Assembly: GCF_017498525.1 (NCBI RefSeq)
Contig: NZ_CP071796.1
Span: forward strand, 3,162,001 to 3,226,000
Origin: Ottowia testudinis
GTDB lineage: Bacteria; Pseudomonadota; Gammaproteobacteria; Burkholderiales; Burkholderiaceae_C
DNA: 64,000 nucleotides
Reading direction: 5' to 3'
Position numbers and translations under genes: made by a program. The notes below the pieces were generated by a model. That model ran no database searches. It saw only the letters and a list, made by a program, of their open reading frames with translations, and was not told the DNA's origin. Positions 7,817 through 17,298 of this stretch are shown one piece after another. Every line of letters starts with the position of its first letter. The first letter of the stretch is position 1.

Positions 7817-10800
7817 ATGCCCACCAACCGCATCTCCGTCCTGGTCAGTCTCGAAGGCCAGGACGACAAACTGCGTGCCACGCTGACCCAGGCCGAGAAG
7901 AATCTGGGCGATCTGGCCAACCAGGCCAAGTCCGCCGGGGCCCAGGCCTCTGCCGGTCTGGAACAGGTCAAGGCCGGTGCAGGCGCCTTTGCCGAACAGT
8001 TTGGGCGCGCAAAAGCGCAACTCGTGGCCTTTCTGGCGGCCTTCCAGTTCGCCGGACAGGTGCGCGAAATCATCCAGTTGGCCGACGCCTGGAACCTGAT
8101 GGAAGCGCGCCTCAAACTGGCCACAGCTGGTACGCGCGAATTCACTGTCGCCAAACAGGAACTGTTTGCCATTGCTCAGCGTATTGGTGTGCCCATTCAG
8201 GAAGTCACCACCCTCTACGGCAAACTCCAGCAGGCCGTGCGCATGCTGGGCGGCGAGCAAAAAGATGCCTTCACCATCACCGAAAGCATCTCGCAGGCCC
8301 TGCGCATCTCGGGTGCCTCAGCCACCGAAGCCCAATCGGCCCTGCTGCAATTCGGGCAGGCCCTGGCATCTGGCGTGCTGCGCGGCGAAGAATTCAACTC
8401 CGTCGTCGAGAACTCCCCCCGTCTGGCTCAAGCCCTGGCCGATGGCCTGAATGTCCCCATCGGCCGCCTGCGCGCCATGGCCGAGCAAGGCCAGTTGACT
8501 GCGGATGTGGTCGTTCGGGCCTTGCTGTCCCAGAAAGACAAGCTCGCTGCCGAATACAGCCAGTTGCCCGCCACGGTGTCGCAATCACTGGCCCGGTTGC
8601 AAAACGCCTTTGCCCAGTATGTGCACCAGCTGGATGAGAGTACGGGCTTCACCCGCAAACTGGCCACCGCCCTGGACTGGCTGTCCCAGCATCTGGACAC
8701 GGTGATGTCCTGGCTCAATACCATCAAGAACGTTGGACTGGCTGTCCTGATCTACCGATTCCTGCCCGCGCTGGTCACCGCCTGGCAGACCGCCGGTGTG
8801 GCGGCAGTGACCGCCGCACAGATGACCGCCGCCTCCTGGGCTGTGGCCAACCAGAGTGTCCTGACGGCGATTGCCAGTGTGGGCCTGCTCAAAGTGGCCT
8901 TTGCCGTGCTGGCGGCTGCCTTCATCGGCTGGGAAATCGGCACCTGGCTGTCGGAGAACTTCACCATAGTGCGCAAAGCCGGCATCTTCATGGTGCAGGT
9001 GCTCATGACCGGCGTCGAGCAACTGCGCTACCAGTGGGAGTTGTTTGCGGCCCTGTTCACCTCCGACACGCTGGCAGCGGCCACCCAACGCCATCAGGAG
9101 CGCATGGCGCAGATGCGCGCCACCTTTGCGGATATGTACCGGGATGCCGAAGGCCAAGGGGCAGCAGCGGCTAACGCCATGAACTCCGCAGCCAGTGCCG
9201 CCGAAGAAATCAACCGCCGTCTGCAGGCAGTCCGTCAGGGCACGCAGGAAGCCGTGGGCCGTGGCGTCGAAGCCGTCAATGCGGCCATCGAGAAACTCAA
9301 TGGCCGCATCTCCGAAGTCGAAGGGCTGGCCAACAAGGCGCACCAGACCGTCTCCGACGCGCTCTCCAAAATCGCCACGGGGTACCAGGGCCTGACCAGT
9401 CTGATCCAAAGTGGCCTCGATGCCCAACTGGCGGCGGTGCAGCGCAACGCCGAAGCCCAAAAGGCAGCATTGGAACTTTCCAACGCCAGCCAGGCCCAGG
9501 CCATCGCCAAATCCACCGAGATTCTGACCACCAGCCTGCAGCAGCAGACCACCCTGCGCCAGCAGGCCACCACGCAAACCCTGGCCCTCATCGACCAGGA
9601 GAGCAAAGCCCGGTTGGATGCAGCGGCACGCGAAGGAACAACAGAGGCCGAACGCCGCAACAACGTCGCCCGTGTCGAAAACGAAATCCTCGCCACCAAG
9701 AGGTCCTCACTGCAAGAGGCCTTGAACGCCTATATCGCCCACATCAATGCCCTGAACCAGGAGGCGAACCGCCATCTGGCAGAAGTCCAGCGCATCGAAC
9801 AGGCCAAACGCGACCTGCAGCAATCCACTGCCGACAAAATCCGTGAGCTGCAACGCTCCACGATGTCGGAGTTTGAGGCGTATCAGGACAAGCAGACTCA
9901 GATTCAGGAGTTGCAAGCCAAAGCGCGCGAAGCCATACAGGCCGGTGAGTTCGACAAAGCGCGTGAATACGCTAAGCAGGCCACCGATCTGGCAGCCCAA
10001 ACCGCCAATGCGGTCAAACAGGGCGACAAAGAGGTCGTTTCCCAGAAAGAAGCGGTGCAAAAGGCCATTGAAGCCATCAAGGCTTCGGAAGAATTGACGG
10101 TGCAAGCGCTCAATGGCGAACAGAAGGCGCATAAACAGGCCGCCGATGCCGCCATCTCAGCACGCGGTGGCATTGAACAGGCACTCAAATCCACGCAAAC
10201 GCAGATCGATGAGATCACGGCCAAACTCAAGGATGGCCTGAAACTGACCATCGATATCGACCAGACCCGTTTGCAAACCGCATTGGCGGAACTGGACAAA
10301 GCCCTCGCCGAGAAAGAGCGACTGATCCCCATCAAGGCGGATCTGGAGCAGGCGCGCAAGCAGTTGATGGAGTATGAGCAGTTGCTCAAGGATGGTAAAA
10401 CCCTGCCAGTAGATGCTGATGTGTCAAAAGCACAAGCCGCCCTGCAGCAACTCTCCGACTACGCCAAAGACAAGGCCGAAATCGAACTCAAAGTGAGTTC
10501 AGACAAGGCACTGGCGGGCGTACAGAACGTGCAGCGCTCCATTGCAGCGCTCAATGACTTGGAAACCCAGTCGAAACACTTGGTGCGCAGCAATGCGGAC
10601 GAGGCCAGGGCTGCGATTCAGAGCCTGAATGGCCAGAACACCTCCAGCACGCACACCATTTATGTGAAGAAGGTGGAAGCCAATGCTTCGGGTGGGCTGG
10701 TCGGAACCGGTAGCACAGCGACTTCAAACCATATTCGTGGATTTGCGACGGGTGGTGCGGTTGGCAAGCCTGCTTCTGGCGGCATGGCCCTCCCGTCCAT

Positions 10801-11806
10801 GGCCGGTGGCAAGGTGCCCGGCTCGGGCAACGCCGACACAGTGCCGCGCACGCTGGATGCAGGCTCCTTTGTGCTCAAGAAGGCGGCTGTCCAGAAATAC
10901 GGTGATGGCCTGCTGGGCAAACTGGCTCGTGGTGCGCAAGCGGTGCGGCACTTCGCCGCCGGCGGTACCGTCAAGATAGGTGGCGCTGACAAGCAGCCTG
11001 AGGGGGATGGCGCTTGGGGAGATTACAGAGGCATCAGCACACCCAAGATGAACCGGGAGGTGGCCGAGGTCTACAAGATGATCGAACTCGGCATCGAATC
11101 GCTGCGCAACTACACCAGCAATGTGCAGTGGCAGTATGGCGCGGCGGTGAGTCTGGACTTTGGCTGGAACACCATGAAATACGCGCAGGACGATGCGCAG
11201 CGTGACCGCAAACGGCTGGAAGATTTCAAGACCCGCAAGACCCTCACCCCCAACGAAAAACAAGACCTGGAACGCATGAAGCAGCGCTGGCGCACCAACA
11301 TGGCGCAGATGCTGCTCTACAACAAGGATTACGAGCGCGATCTGATTGACTACATGGAGGCCAATCAGGACAACTTTCTGGCGCGGGGTGGACAGCCCAA
11401 AAGCTCCGGGACATCGGGTGCACAGGGTGGTGCGACCTCGGACACCGTTGCTGCCATGCTGACGCCGGGTGAGTTTGTGATGAACAAGGCCACGGTCAAT
11501 CGTTTCGGCGCAGGTTTCTTTGCTGCGCTGAACAACCTGTCTCTGCCCAAGGAGAGAGTGCAGACGGTGCTGGGATTTGCCACGGGCGGCATGGTGCCGG
11601 GCATGTTGGGCGCAGCAAGCTCACTGAGCACACCGGTGCAGCAAATGGCGCGGCAGGCGATGCAATCAGCAGCACCTGCTGCTCCTGCGCGCACGGTGCG
11701 GGTGGAATTGGCCTCAGGGGGCCAGAAGGTGGATGCCCGGATCGATGAGCAGGATGAGTCGCGCCTGTTGCAACTGCTCGCCAGCGCCAGAACGCGCATG
11801 GCCTGA
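7817..11806 (+). CDS. Tail tape measure protein
   Basis: A protein of 1329 residues that sets tail length and later enters the host envelope. The N-terminal domain (about residues 60-230; GVPIQEVTTLYGKLQQAVRM, ALRISGASATEAQSALLQFG, GVLRGEEFNSVVENSPRLAQ) is the tape-measure N-terminal family. Residues ~300-380 are hydrophobic, with at least two likely membrane segments. Residues ~450-960 form a long coiled coil rich in Gln/Ala/Glu. The C-terminal third has several GGxV / FATGGAV / FAAGGTV motifs, typical of tape measures, and TPGEFVMNKATV. I chose the ATG at 7817; a GTG two codons earlier is possible. With about 1.5 angstrom per residue the tail would be roughly 200 nm long (inference). Confidence 0.95.
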   Translation: MPTNRISVLVSLEGQDDKLRATLTQAEKNLGDLANQAKSAGAQASAGLEQVKAGAGAFAEQFGRAKAQLVAFLAAFQFAGQVREIIQLADAWNLMEARLKLATAGTREFTVAKQELFAIAQRIGVPIQEVTTLYGKLQQAVRMLGGEQKDAFTITESISQALRISGASATEAQSALLQFGQALASGVLRGEEFNSVVENSPRLAQALADGLNVPIGRLRAMAEQGQLTADVVVRALLSQKDKLAAEYSQLPATVSQSLARLQNAFAQYVHQLDESTGFTRKLATALDWLSQHLDTVMSWLNTIKNVGLAVLIYRFLPALVTAWQTAGVAAVTAAQMTAASWAVANQSVLTAIASVGLLKVAFAVLAAAFIGWEIGTWLSENFTIVRKAGIFMVQVLMTGVEQLRYQWELFAALFTSDTLAAATQRHQERMAQMRATFADMYRDAEGQGAAAANAMNSAASAAEEINRRLQAVRQGTQEAVGRGVEAVNAAIEKLNGRISEVEGLANKAHQTVSDALSKIATGYQGLTSLIQSGLDAQLAAVQRNAEAQKAALELSNASQAQAIAKSTEILTTSLQQQTTLRQQATTQTLALIDQESKARLDAAAREGTTEAERRNNVARVENEILATKRSSLQEALNAYIAHINALNQEANRHLAEVQRIEQAKRDLQQSTADKIRELQRSTMSEFEAYQDKQTQIQELQAKAREAIQAGEFDKAREYAKQATDLAAQTANAVKQGDKEVVSQKEAVQKAIEAIKASEELTVQALNGEQKAHKQAADAAISARGGIEQALKSTQTQIDEITAKLKDGLKLTIDIDQTRLQTALAELDKALAEKERLIPIKADLEQARKQLMEYEQLLKDGKTLPVDADVSKAQAALQQLSDYAKDKAEIELKVSSDKALAGVQNVQRSIAALNDLETQSKHLVRSNADEARAAIQSLNGQNTSSTHTIYVKKVEANASGGLVGTGSTATSNHIRGFATGGAVGKPASGGMALPSMAGGKVPGSGNADTVPRTLDAGSFVLKKAAVQKYGDGLLGKLARGAQAVRHFAAGGTVKIGGADKQPEGDGAWGDYRGISTPKMNREVAEVYKMIELGIESLRNYTSNVQWQYGAAVSLDFGWNTMKYAQDDAQRDRKRLEDFKTRKTLTPNEKQDLERMKQRWRTNMAQMLLYNKDYERDLIDYMEANQDNFLARGGQPKSSGTSGAQGGATSDTVAAMLTPGEFVMNKATVNRFGAGFFAALNNLSLPKERVQTVLGFATGGMVPGMLGAASSLSTPVQQMARQAMQSAAPAAPARTVRVELASGGQKVDARIDEQDESRLLQLLASARTRMA

Positions 11807-11826
11807 AGAGAACTGAAGGTATCCCC

Positions 11827-12234
11827 ATGCAACTCAAAAACCTCGACAACGGGGCGGCTCTGCTGTTGCCCGACGATCTGCTCTGGAGCGATGAGCATGC
11901 GTGGACGCCAGCAGTCGCTTCCACTTCGTACCTGATCACCGGTGCGCTGCTGATTCAGTCGGCCACACGGCAGGCGGGAAGGCCCATCACGCTGGTGGGC
12001 GCTGCTGACATGGCCTGGGTGACGCGCGCCACGGTGGAGCAGTTGCGTTTGTGGGCGGCTGTTCCGGTCGGAAACGCCACAGGGCGTTTCACGCTGACAC
12101 TTGCTGATGGCCGCAGCTTTACGGTGGCGTTCCGCCACCAAGAGACTGCCATCGAAGCCGAGCCTGTGCTGGGATTTGGTCGTTTCAGAGCAGACGAGTG
12201 GCACAAGCTGACATTGAGGTTGATGGAGTTGTAA
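11827..12234 (+). CDS. Distal tail-associated protein, unknown
   Basis: A protein of 135 residues directly after the tape measure, where lambda has gpM and other phages have distal tail or baseplate proteins. It is predicted to be beta-rich (AALLLPDDLLWSDEHAWTPA, GALLIQSATRQAGRPITLVG, GRFTLTLADGRSFTVAFRHQ). No enzymatic motif is seen. The strand pattern 'R.ItLvG....W' resembles a distal-tail beta-sandwich, but I cannot assign it to a family. The next structural gene is separated from it by the inserted moron, so originally the two were probably adjacent. Confidence 0.62.
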   Translation: MQLKNLDNGAALLLPDDLLWSDEHAWTPAVASTSYLITGALLIQSATRQAGRPITLVGAADMAWVTRATVEQLRLWAAVPVGNATGRFTLTLADGRSFTVAFRHQETAIEAEPVLGFGRFRADEWHKLTLRLMEL

Positions 12235-12247
12235 AAATCCCAACATC

Positions 12248-12276
12248 TTGCGTCTGTCACATCTCTGCAATTTAAT
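12248..12276 (+). promoter_or_regulatory. Candidate sigma70 promoter of the moron gene
   Basis: TTGCGT at 12248-12253 and TTTAAT at 12271-12276 are separated by 17 bases. The -10 box matches the consensus in 5 of 6 positions, the -35 box only in 3. It lies in the gap between a tail gene and the endonuclease-family gene, whose start is 47 bases further. An own promoter here, paired with a terminator behind the gene, is typical of morons expressed from the lysogen. Confidence 0.5.
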
Positions 12277-12322
12277 CTCCTCTGGGTCGATTGCCCATTC
12301 AAAACCATCAACTGGAGGAGCT

Positions 12323-13477
12323 ATGAAACTGCGTATTGCCACATTCAATGTCGAAAACCTGTTCAGCCGCGCCAGAATCCTGAACTTGAAAGACCCTGAG
12401 GAAGTTGATCGGCTGTTGGAGCGATTCAAGCAAGTTCAGAAGCTGATCAGTGCTAAAACTTACGATCAAGCGCTCAAGGATGAAGTATTTCAGTTGACGG
12501 TTGATTTGCTTCGATACATTGATTTTCGTAAAGACTCAGGTTCGTTAGGAGACTGGAGAAAGGAAGATCAGAACGGAAGCGAAGTCACTGGTTTTCGGAT
12601 TAATCAAGGATGTACCGGTCGAAGTGCTTGGACTGGTGAAATAGTTTTCAAGCGGCAAGAGTTCGGTGAAATACAGCGAGAGAACACAGGTCGCGTGATC
12701 AAAGCCCTGGATGCCGACATTCTTTGCGCGGTTGAAGTTGAGGGAATGGATGTGCTCAAGGCGTTCAACAGCCAAGTGCTGAAAACAAAAAAATTCAAAC
12801 AATTTGTGATGATCGATAGCCCCAACGATCCACGTGGCATTGATGTGGCATGCTTAACAAAGCACAAGATTTTGTCACTGCGAACACATGTATTTGATGC
12901 GGGAAAGATTTTTGATCCAGTGTTTAGCCGCGATTGTCTGGAGGTGGCTGTGGACGCTGGTCTTGCTCAGCCCGTTTATGTTCTTTGCAACCATTTCAAA
13001 AGTCAAAATGGTAAAACGGCAAAAGAAAAACAAGATGCTGCAGATAAACGAAAAGACCAAGCGGGCACTGTAGCCCAAATCATTCAACAGACCTACAACC
13101 TGGAAAAAGATTACATCGTGGTGATGGGGGATCTGAACGAAGATTCAAGCAACGCTTATCAAAGTTTGAAGCCATTGTTTGATGTCAAAAATCTCTACCC
13201 TGTTGTTGACCCAGCATCAGACATTCGAGAGCGCTACAGCTACCACTTCGGTGGCGGTAAGAAGGGCGAACGCCTTAATCAACTTGATTACATTTTCCTG
13301 TCTGCACCATTGCACCACGCTGTCAGGAGTTTTGGATTTGAGCGCCGAGGCATAGCCGGCATCGAAAAAATTACTGCTGACGAAGGCGTTCCGATGCAAA
13401 AGTCATTTCCAGAAGTCACCACATGGGACACAGGTGCGTCGGATCACGCCGGACTTTGGGTAGAGATCGATATCTGA
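12323..13477 (+). CDS. Endonuclease/exonuclease/phosphatase-family protein, phage moron
   Basis: A protein of 384 residues with the complete set of EEP superfamily motifs: LRIATFNVENLF at the N-terminus, a metal-binding Glu in AVEVEGMD, GDLNED (Asp270, Asn272), LDYIFLS and the terminal SDHAGLWVEI. Such enzymes cleave phosphodiester or phosphate-ester bonds in DNA, RNA or lipids; the substrate here is unknown. No signal peptide is seen, so it acts in the cytoplasm. I chose the ATG at 12323, with AGGAG at 12315-12319. The gene is clearly poorer in G+C and richer in Lys/Asn than its neighbours, has a candidate promoter in front and a terminator behind, and splits the tail module, so it was probably acquired separately. 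A defence or superinfection role is possible but unproven. Confidence 0.85.
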   Translation: MKLRIATFNVENLFSRARILNLKDPEEVDRLLERFKQVQKLISAKTYDQALKDEVFQLTVDLLRYIDFRKDSGSLGDWRKEDQNGSEVTGFRINQGCTGRSAWTGEIVFKRQEFGEIQRENTGRVIKALDADILCAVEVEGMDVLKAFNSQVLKTKKFKQFVMIDSPNDPRGIDVACLTKHKILSLRTHVFDAGKIFDPVFSRDCLEVAVDAGLAQPVYVLCNHFKSQNGKTAKEKQDAADKRKDQAGTVAQIIQQTYNLEKDYIVVMGDLNEDSSNAYQSLKPLFDVKNLYPVVDPASDIRERYSYHFGGGKKGERLNQLDYIFLSAPLHHAVRSFGFERRGIAGIEKITADEGVPMQKSFPEVTTWDTGASDHAGLWVEIDI

Positions 13478-13499
13478 CATCACTTTTTCTGACAACTTT

Positions 13500-13527
13500 C
13501 AGCCCCGCATCAAGCGGGGCTTTTTTA
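13500..13527 (+). terminator. Intrinsic terminator behind the moron gene
   Basis: A perfect stem AGCCCCGC / GCGGGGCT with the loop ATCAA is followed by a run of T (13520-13526). It begins 23 bases after the moron's stop codon and just before the next tail gene, whose ATG is at 13543. It will block the moron transcript and, unless phage antitermination acts, also late transcription through this point. Confidence 0.85.
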
Positions 13528-13542
13528 TTCCCGAACCGTTTT

Positions 13543-16500
13543 ATGCCCATCCACTCCGGCGATGTCAAACTGCTCAAATCCGCTGTTATGGCCGATGTGC
13601 TCGAAGGCGGTGGTGCGCCCACTGGCATGGCCATCCCCGACGGGATATCGAATGCCATCTTCCCTGACATCTCTGAACTGGATCGTGCCGGTGGCCGCGT
13701 CAACCTGCGTAAAACCTTTGTACAGGTCGCCACCGACGACACCGACACCTACTTCGGTGCCAATGTCATCGTCGCTGAACCACCCCAAGACCCGCGCGTC
13801 AGCGTGACCCTGTTCAGCACACAAAAGACCTTCGACACCCGCGAGCAAGCCCAGGTGCGCGTCGAGGCCTACCTCAACAAAGGCCCGGAATGGGCCGGCT
13901 ACCTGTTTGAAAACCACATCGCCGGCCAGCGCGTCATCCAGTTGTTTCAACGGGTGAGCGACACCATCCCCAATGTCGGCCAGACCTTGGTCTTGATCGA
14001 GAACGAGGGGATGGCGACGCAGAAAGAACAATACATCCGCGCCACCGCCGTCTCCGTGGTCGAACGCACCTTCACCTACGACGGCGACAAAGACTTCAAG
14101 GCCGCAGTGGTCACGGTCGACATCAGCGACGCCCTGCGCTTTGACTTCACCGGCTCCCCGGCCAGTCGCAGCTTTACCCGTGCCGCGAATTCCACCAAAA
14201 CCCGTGACACCGTGGTGGCCGATGCCGGCACCTATGTGGGCGTGGTGCCGCTGACACAAGCGGCAGCGGTGGGCGACTTCACCATCAAGGGCGCATCGAT
14301 TTACACCCAACTGGTGCCCAGCGCCCAAACCGAAACCCCGATTTCCTTTGTACCGCCCTATGCAGCATCGGGCTTGCCAGTCCCCGGCATTGCCCCGGTG
14401 AGCTACACCGCCTGGCACGCCTGGACACCGACCATTAAGTTCAACCTACCCGGCGGTTGCCTGCCGGGATCACTGTCGCTGGCCACTGATGGCATCACCA
14501 TCGTGGACGATGCGGGCATCCTGAAGACCGTTGGCAGTGGTGGCCAGATTGGCACCATCGATTACGCCAACGGCATCCTGAGCCTCAATGCAGGGTCGAT
14601 GTCCAATGCGAAAGCGGTGACCTATGTTCCCGCAGCGCAAATCCTGCGCGCACCGCAAAGCTCAGAAATCCCGGTCACACCGGAATCGCGCAGCCAGTCC
14701 TATGTCGGCACCGTCAATCCGGTGCCACAGCCGGGCACGCTGTCCATCAGCTACATGGCCCAAGGGCGCTGGTATGTGCTGTCTGATGGTGGCAATGGCG
14801 CCCTCAAAGGACTGGATGCCAGCTATGGCGCGGGCACTTTCAACCGCAATACGGGTGCCTTTGTGGTCACGCTGGGTGCGCTGCCGGATGTGGGCTCATC
14901 CCTGATCCTGACCTGGAATGTGCCGACGCAGGAGACGCAGCAGCCGGGTGCGGTGCTCAAGGCATCACAGGGCGTGGTGCTCAGTCCTCCCGGTGGCAAA
15001 TCCATCCAGCCCGGCTCACTCACCCTGAGCTGGATGCACGGCGCTACCGGTCAGCAGGCCAAAGCGGGTAATGGAGGTGTGATCACCGGTCATGCCAGTG
15101 GCTACCTCAGCGTGGCGCAAAGCGCCTTTGAGTTTGCACCGAATGTACTGCCGGCGGTGGGCACCCAGATCGTCGCGGAATATGTGGCTGGCCCCAAACA
15201 GGAAGACAGTTTCAGCCACCCCTCGCGCAATGCCGAAGGCCTGTTGCCGGTCACTGCAACCTTGGGCGCCATTGAACCCGGCTCGCTGGAAGTGGAATGG
15301 AACACCCTGACCGATACCGCTGTGCTCGGGGTCTACACCCAGCAGCAGTTGCAGGCCATGGGGCTTGGTCTGTGGAATGGCGTCGATCCGACCCAGGTGG
15401 CCCGCGATGATGGCGCAGGCCACCTGGTGCGCGAGGGGCAGGTGATTGGCTCGGTCAACTACGAAACTGGCGCTATCCGCTTCCAGCCCGATGTCAGCAT
15501 CCGCATTCCGCGTCCAGTCTATGGCAGCCAGCGTCTGGGTTGGGGCAGTGCAGGCACCATGTTTCGGCTCAACTATGCCGGCATTGAATATGTGCCCGCA
15601 CCCTCGCTGTATCCCAATGACGAGTCGGGCTATGTCAAGCTGCGCTACAACAGCGCCGGTTCGACCAGCAACCACAGCGAGAGCTTTACGTTCTCACCCC
15701 GCTTCAAACTGGTGCCGGGCGTCAATGCGCAGGTGGTGGCTGGCACCGTGCTGCTCACGGCCCAGGGCGCGCAACCCTGGGGTGACAATGGCCAGGGCGT
15801 ATTGCGCGAATTCACCGGCATTGGCTGGATCACCCGGGGCAACATCAACTATCTCTCCGGCGATGTGACCCTGACCTCCTGGACAGCAGGCATGGTCAAT
15901 GCCTTGACCCGTGCCAGTTGTGTCACCACCGTTGGCGAAAACATCTCCAGCGAGTTTGTGTTTCGCAGCGGTGCGGCACCGCTGCGGCCCGGGTCGTTGT
16001 CGATTCAGTTTACCCGTGCTTCAGGCGGTGTCCAGACCGTCACTGCTGGCACTGATGGCAAATTGAACGCTGCAGGGGTTTCAGGCACGGTGGACTATGA
16101 ATCCGGCGTGGTGCGGCTGCGCTTCGGCAGCAAGGTCACGGCTGCTGGCAATGAGGCCCAGCCCTGGTTTGATGCTTCCAATGTGGGCACGGACGGCAAA
16201 ATCTTCCGGCCGGAGCCGATTGCCACTTCCACCCTGCGTTACAGCGCGGTGGCTTACAGCTACCTGCCACTGGATGCGAATCTGCTGGGCATCGACCCGG
16301 TAAGGCTGCCCAGTGACGGACGCGTGCCCATCTTCCGACCCGGCGGTTTTGCCGTGGTGGGCCATACCGGCAAGATCACGGCGTCTGTGTCGAACGGTCA
16401 GACTTTCAACTGCGCCCGCGTGCGCCTCTCACGCATCCGCGTGGTCGGTCATGACGGGACGGTGATCAACACCGGCTACACCGCGGATCTCGAAGCTGGT

Positions 16501-17148
16501 ACGGTCACTTTCACCGATGTGACAGGCTACAAGCAACCGGTCACCATTGAGCACCGCATCGAAGACATGGCGGTGGTGCGGGATGTGCAGATCAATGGCG
16601 AGATCAGCTTCACACGCCCCTTGACGCATGCCTATCCCTTGGCACAGGCCGGCGATCCCAGCTCCGGCAGCTTTATCTCCAGCGCGTTGATCGCGGGCGA
16701 TCTGTTTGCCCGCGTCAATCTGGTGTTTGACCAGGCCAACTGGAATGGCAATTGGGTGGACAGCCTGTCAGGCGGTTCGGCCACCGCGACTTTCAACCAC
16801 ACGCAATACCCGATCCGGGTCACCAACAGGGGTGCGGTCACCGAACGCTGGGTGGTGCGCTTCACCAACAGCACCGCCTTCGAAGTCATTGGCGAAAACG
16901 TGGGGGTCATTGCCACCGGCAACACCAGCACGGACTGCGCGCCCAACAACCCCGCCACGGGCGTGCCGTATTTCTTCCTGCCGGCACTGGGTTGGGGCAA
17001 TGGCTGGGCCACGGGCAATGTGCTGCGCTTTAACACCATCGGCAGCCAGTTTCCGGTCTGGGTGGTGCGCACGGTGCAGCAGGGACCGGAGTCGGTGCCC
17101 AGTGACCAGTTCACTTTGCTCATTCGTGGGGATGTGGATACGCCTTGA
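13543..17148 (+). CDS. Large phage tail structural protein with internal beta repeats
   Basis: A protein of 1201 residues, Gly/Thr/Val-rich and almost entirely beta-strand in character; no enzymatic motif. The first ~290 residues look like a distinct domain (ISELDRAGGRVNLRKTFVQV, VSVTLFSTQKTFDTREQAQV). Residues ~300-900 contain a recurring unit that starts with PGSL or PGTL (near residues 308, 396, 489, 579, 815) and ends with patterns like GTIDYANGILSLN, GSVNYETGAIRF or GTVDYESGVVRLRF. The unit is 80-100 residues long. I chose the ATG at 13543, after the terminator; an open frame to 13423 overlaps the moron gene. A distal tail or fibre-like structural role is inferred from position. Confidence 0.75.
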   Translation: MPIHSGDVKLLKSAVMADVLEGGGAPTGMAIPDGISNAIFPDISELDRAGGRVNLRKTFVQVATDDTDTYFGANVIVAEPPQDPRVSVTLFSTQKTFDTREQAQVRVEAYLNKGPEWAGYLFENHIAGQRVIQLFQRVSDTIPNVGQTLVLIENEGMATQKEQYIRATAVSVVERTFTYDGDKDFKAAVVTVDISDALRFDFTGSPASRSFTRAANSTKTRDTVVADAGTYVGVVPLTQAAAVGDFTIKGASIYTQLVPSAQTETPISFVPPYAASGLPVPGIAPVSYTAWHAWTPTIKFNLPGGCLPGSLSLATDGITIVDDAGILKTVGSGGQIGTIDYANGILSLNAGSMSNAKAVTYVPAAQILRAPQSSEIPVTPESRSQSYVGTVNPVPQPGTLSISYMAQGRWYVLSDGGNGALKGLDASYGAGTFNRNTGAFVVTLGALPDVGSSLILTWNVPTQETQQPGAVLKASQGVVLSPPGGKSIQPGSLTLSWMHGATGQQAKAGNGGVITGHASGYLSVAQSAFEFAPNVLPAVGTQIVAEYVAGPKQEDSFSHPSRNAEGLLPVTATLGAIEPGSLEVEWNTLTDTAVLGVYTQQQLQAMGLGLWNGVDPTQVARDDGAGHLVREGQVIGSVNYETGAIRFQPDVSIRIPRPVYGSQRLGWGSAGTMFRLNYAGIEYVPAPSLYPNDESGYVKLRYNSAGSTSNHSESFTFSPRFKLVPGVNAQVVAGTVLLTAQGAQPWGDNGQGVLREFTGIGWITRGNINYLSGDVTLTSWTAGMVNALTRASCVTTVGENISSEFVFRSGAAPLRPGSLSIQFTRASGGVQTVTAGTDGKLNAAGVSGTVDYESGVVRLRFGSKVTAAGNEAQPWFDASNVGTDGKIFRPEPIATSTLRYSAVAYSYLPLDANLLGIDPVRLPSDGRVPIFRPGGFAVVGHTGKITASVSNGQTFNCARVRLSRIRVVGHDGTVINTGYTADLEAGTVTFTDVTGYKQPVTIEHRIEDMAVVRDVQINGEISFTRPLTHAYPLAQAGDPSSGSFISSALIAGDLFARVNLVFDQANWNGNWVDSLSGGSATATFNHTQYPIRVTNRGAVTERWVVRFTNSTAFEVIGENVGVIATGNTSTDCAPNNPATGVPYFFLPALGWGNGWATGNVLRFNTIGSQFPVWVVRTVQQGPESVPSDQFTLLIRGDVDTP

Positions 17149-17212
17149 TGGCGTGGGTGGATACGCCCGGACAAACCCCCAACCCATCGCCCAGAAATTC
17201 ATTGCCTTTGGA

Positions 17213-17237
17213 GGGACACGCTGTTGTGGCGTGTCCC
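17213..17237 (+). terminator. Hairpin between tail genes, possible weak terminator
   Basis: GGGACACGC and GCGTGTCCC form a perfect 9-base-pair stem around a 7-base loop. It is followed by GCTTTCATTTC, only moderately T-rich, so termination would be partial. It sits in the 150-base gap between the large structural gene and the next tail gene. The half-site GGACACGCC occurs again just before the next start codon (17290-17298), which could also pair with it and hide the ribosome site. Confidence 0.45.
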
Positions 17238-17298
17238 GCTTTCATTTCTGCTTCCTCTGTTCACCGATTGATTCATCACTGTTTTGTGAGGACACGCC

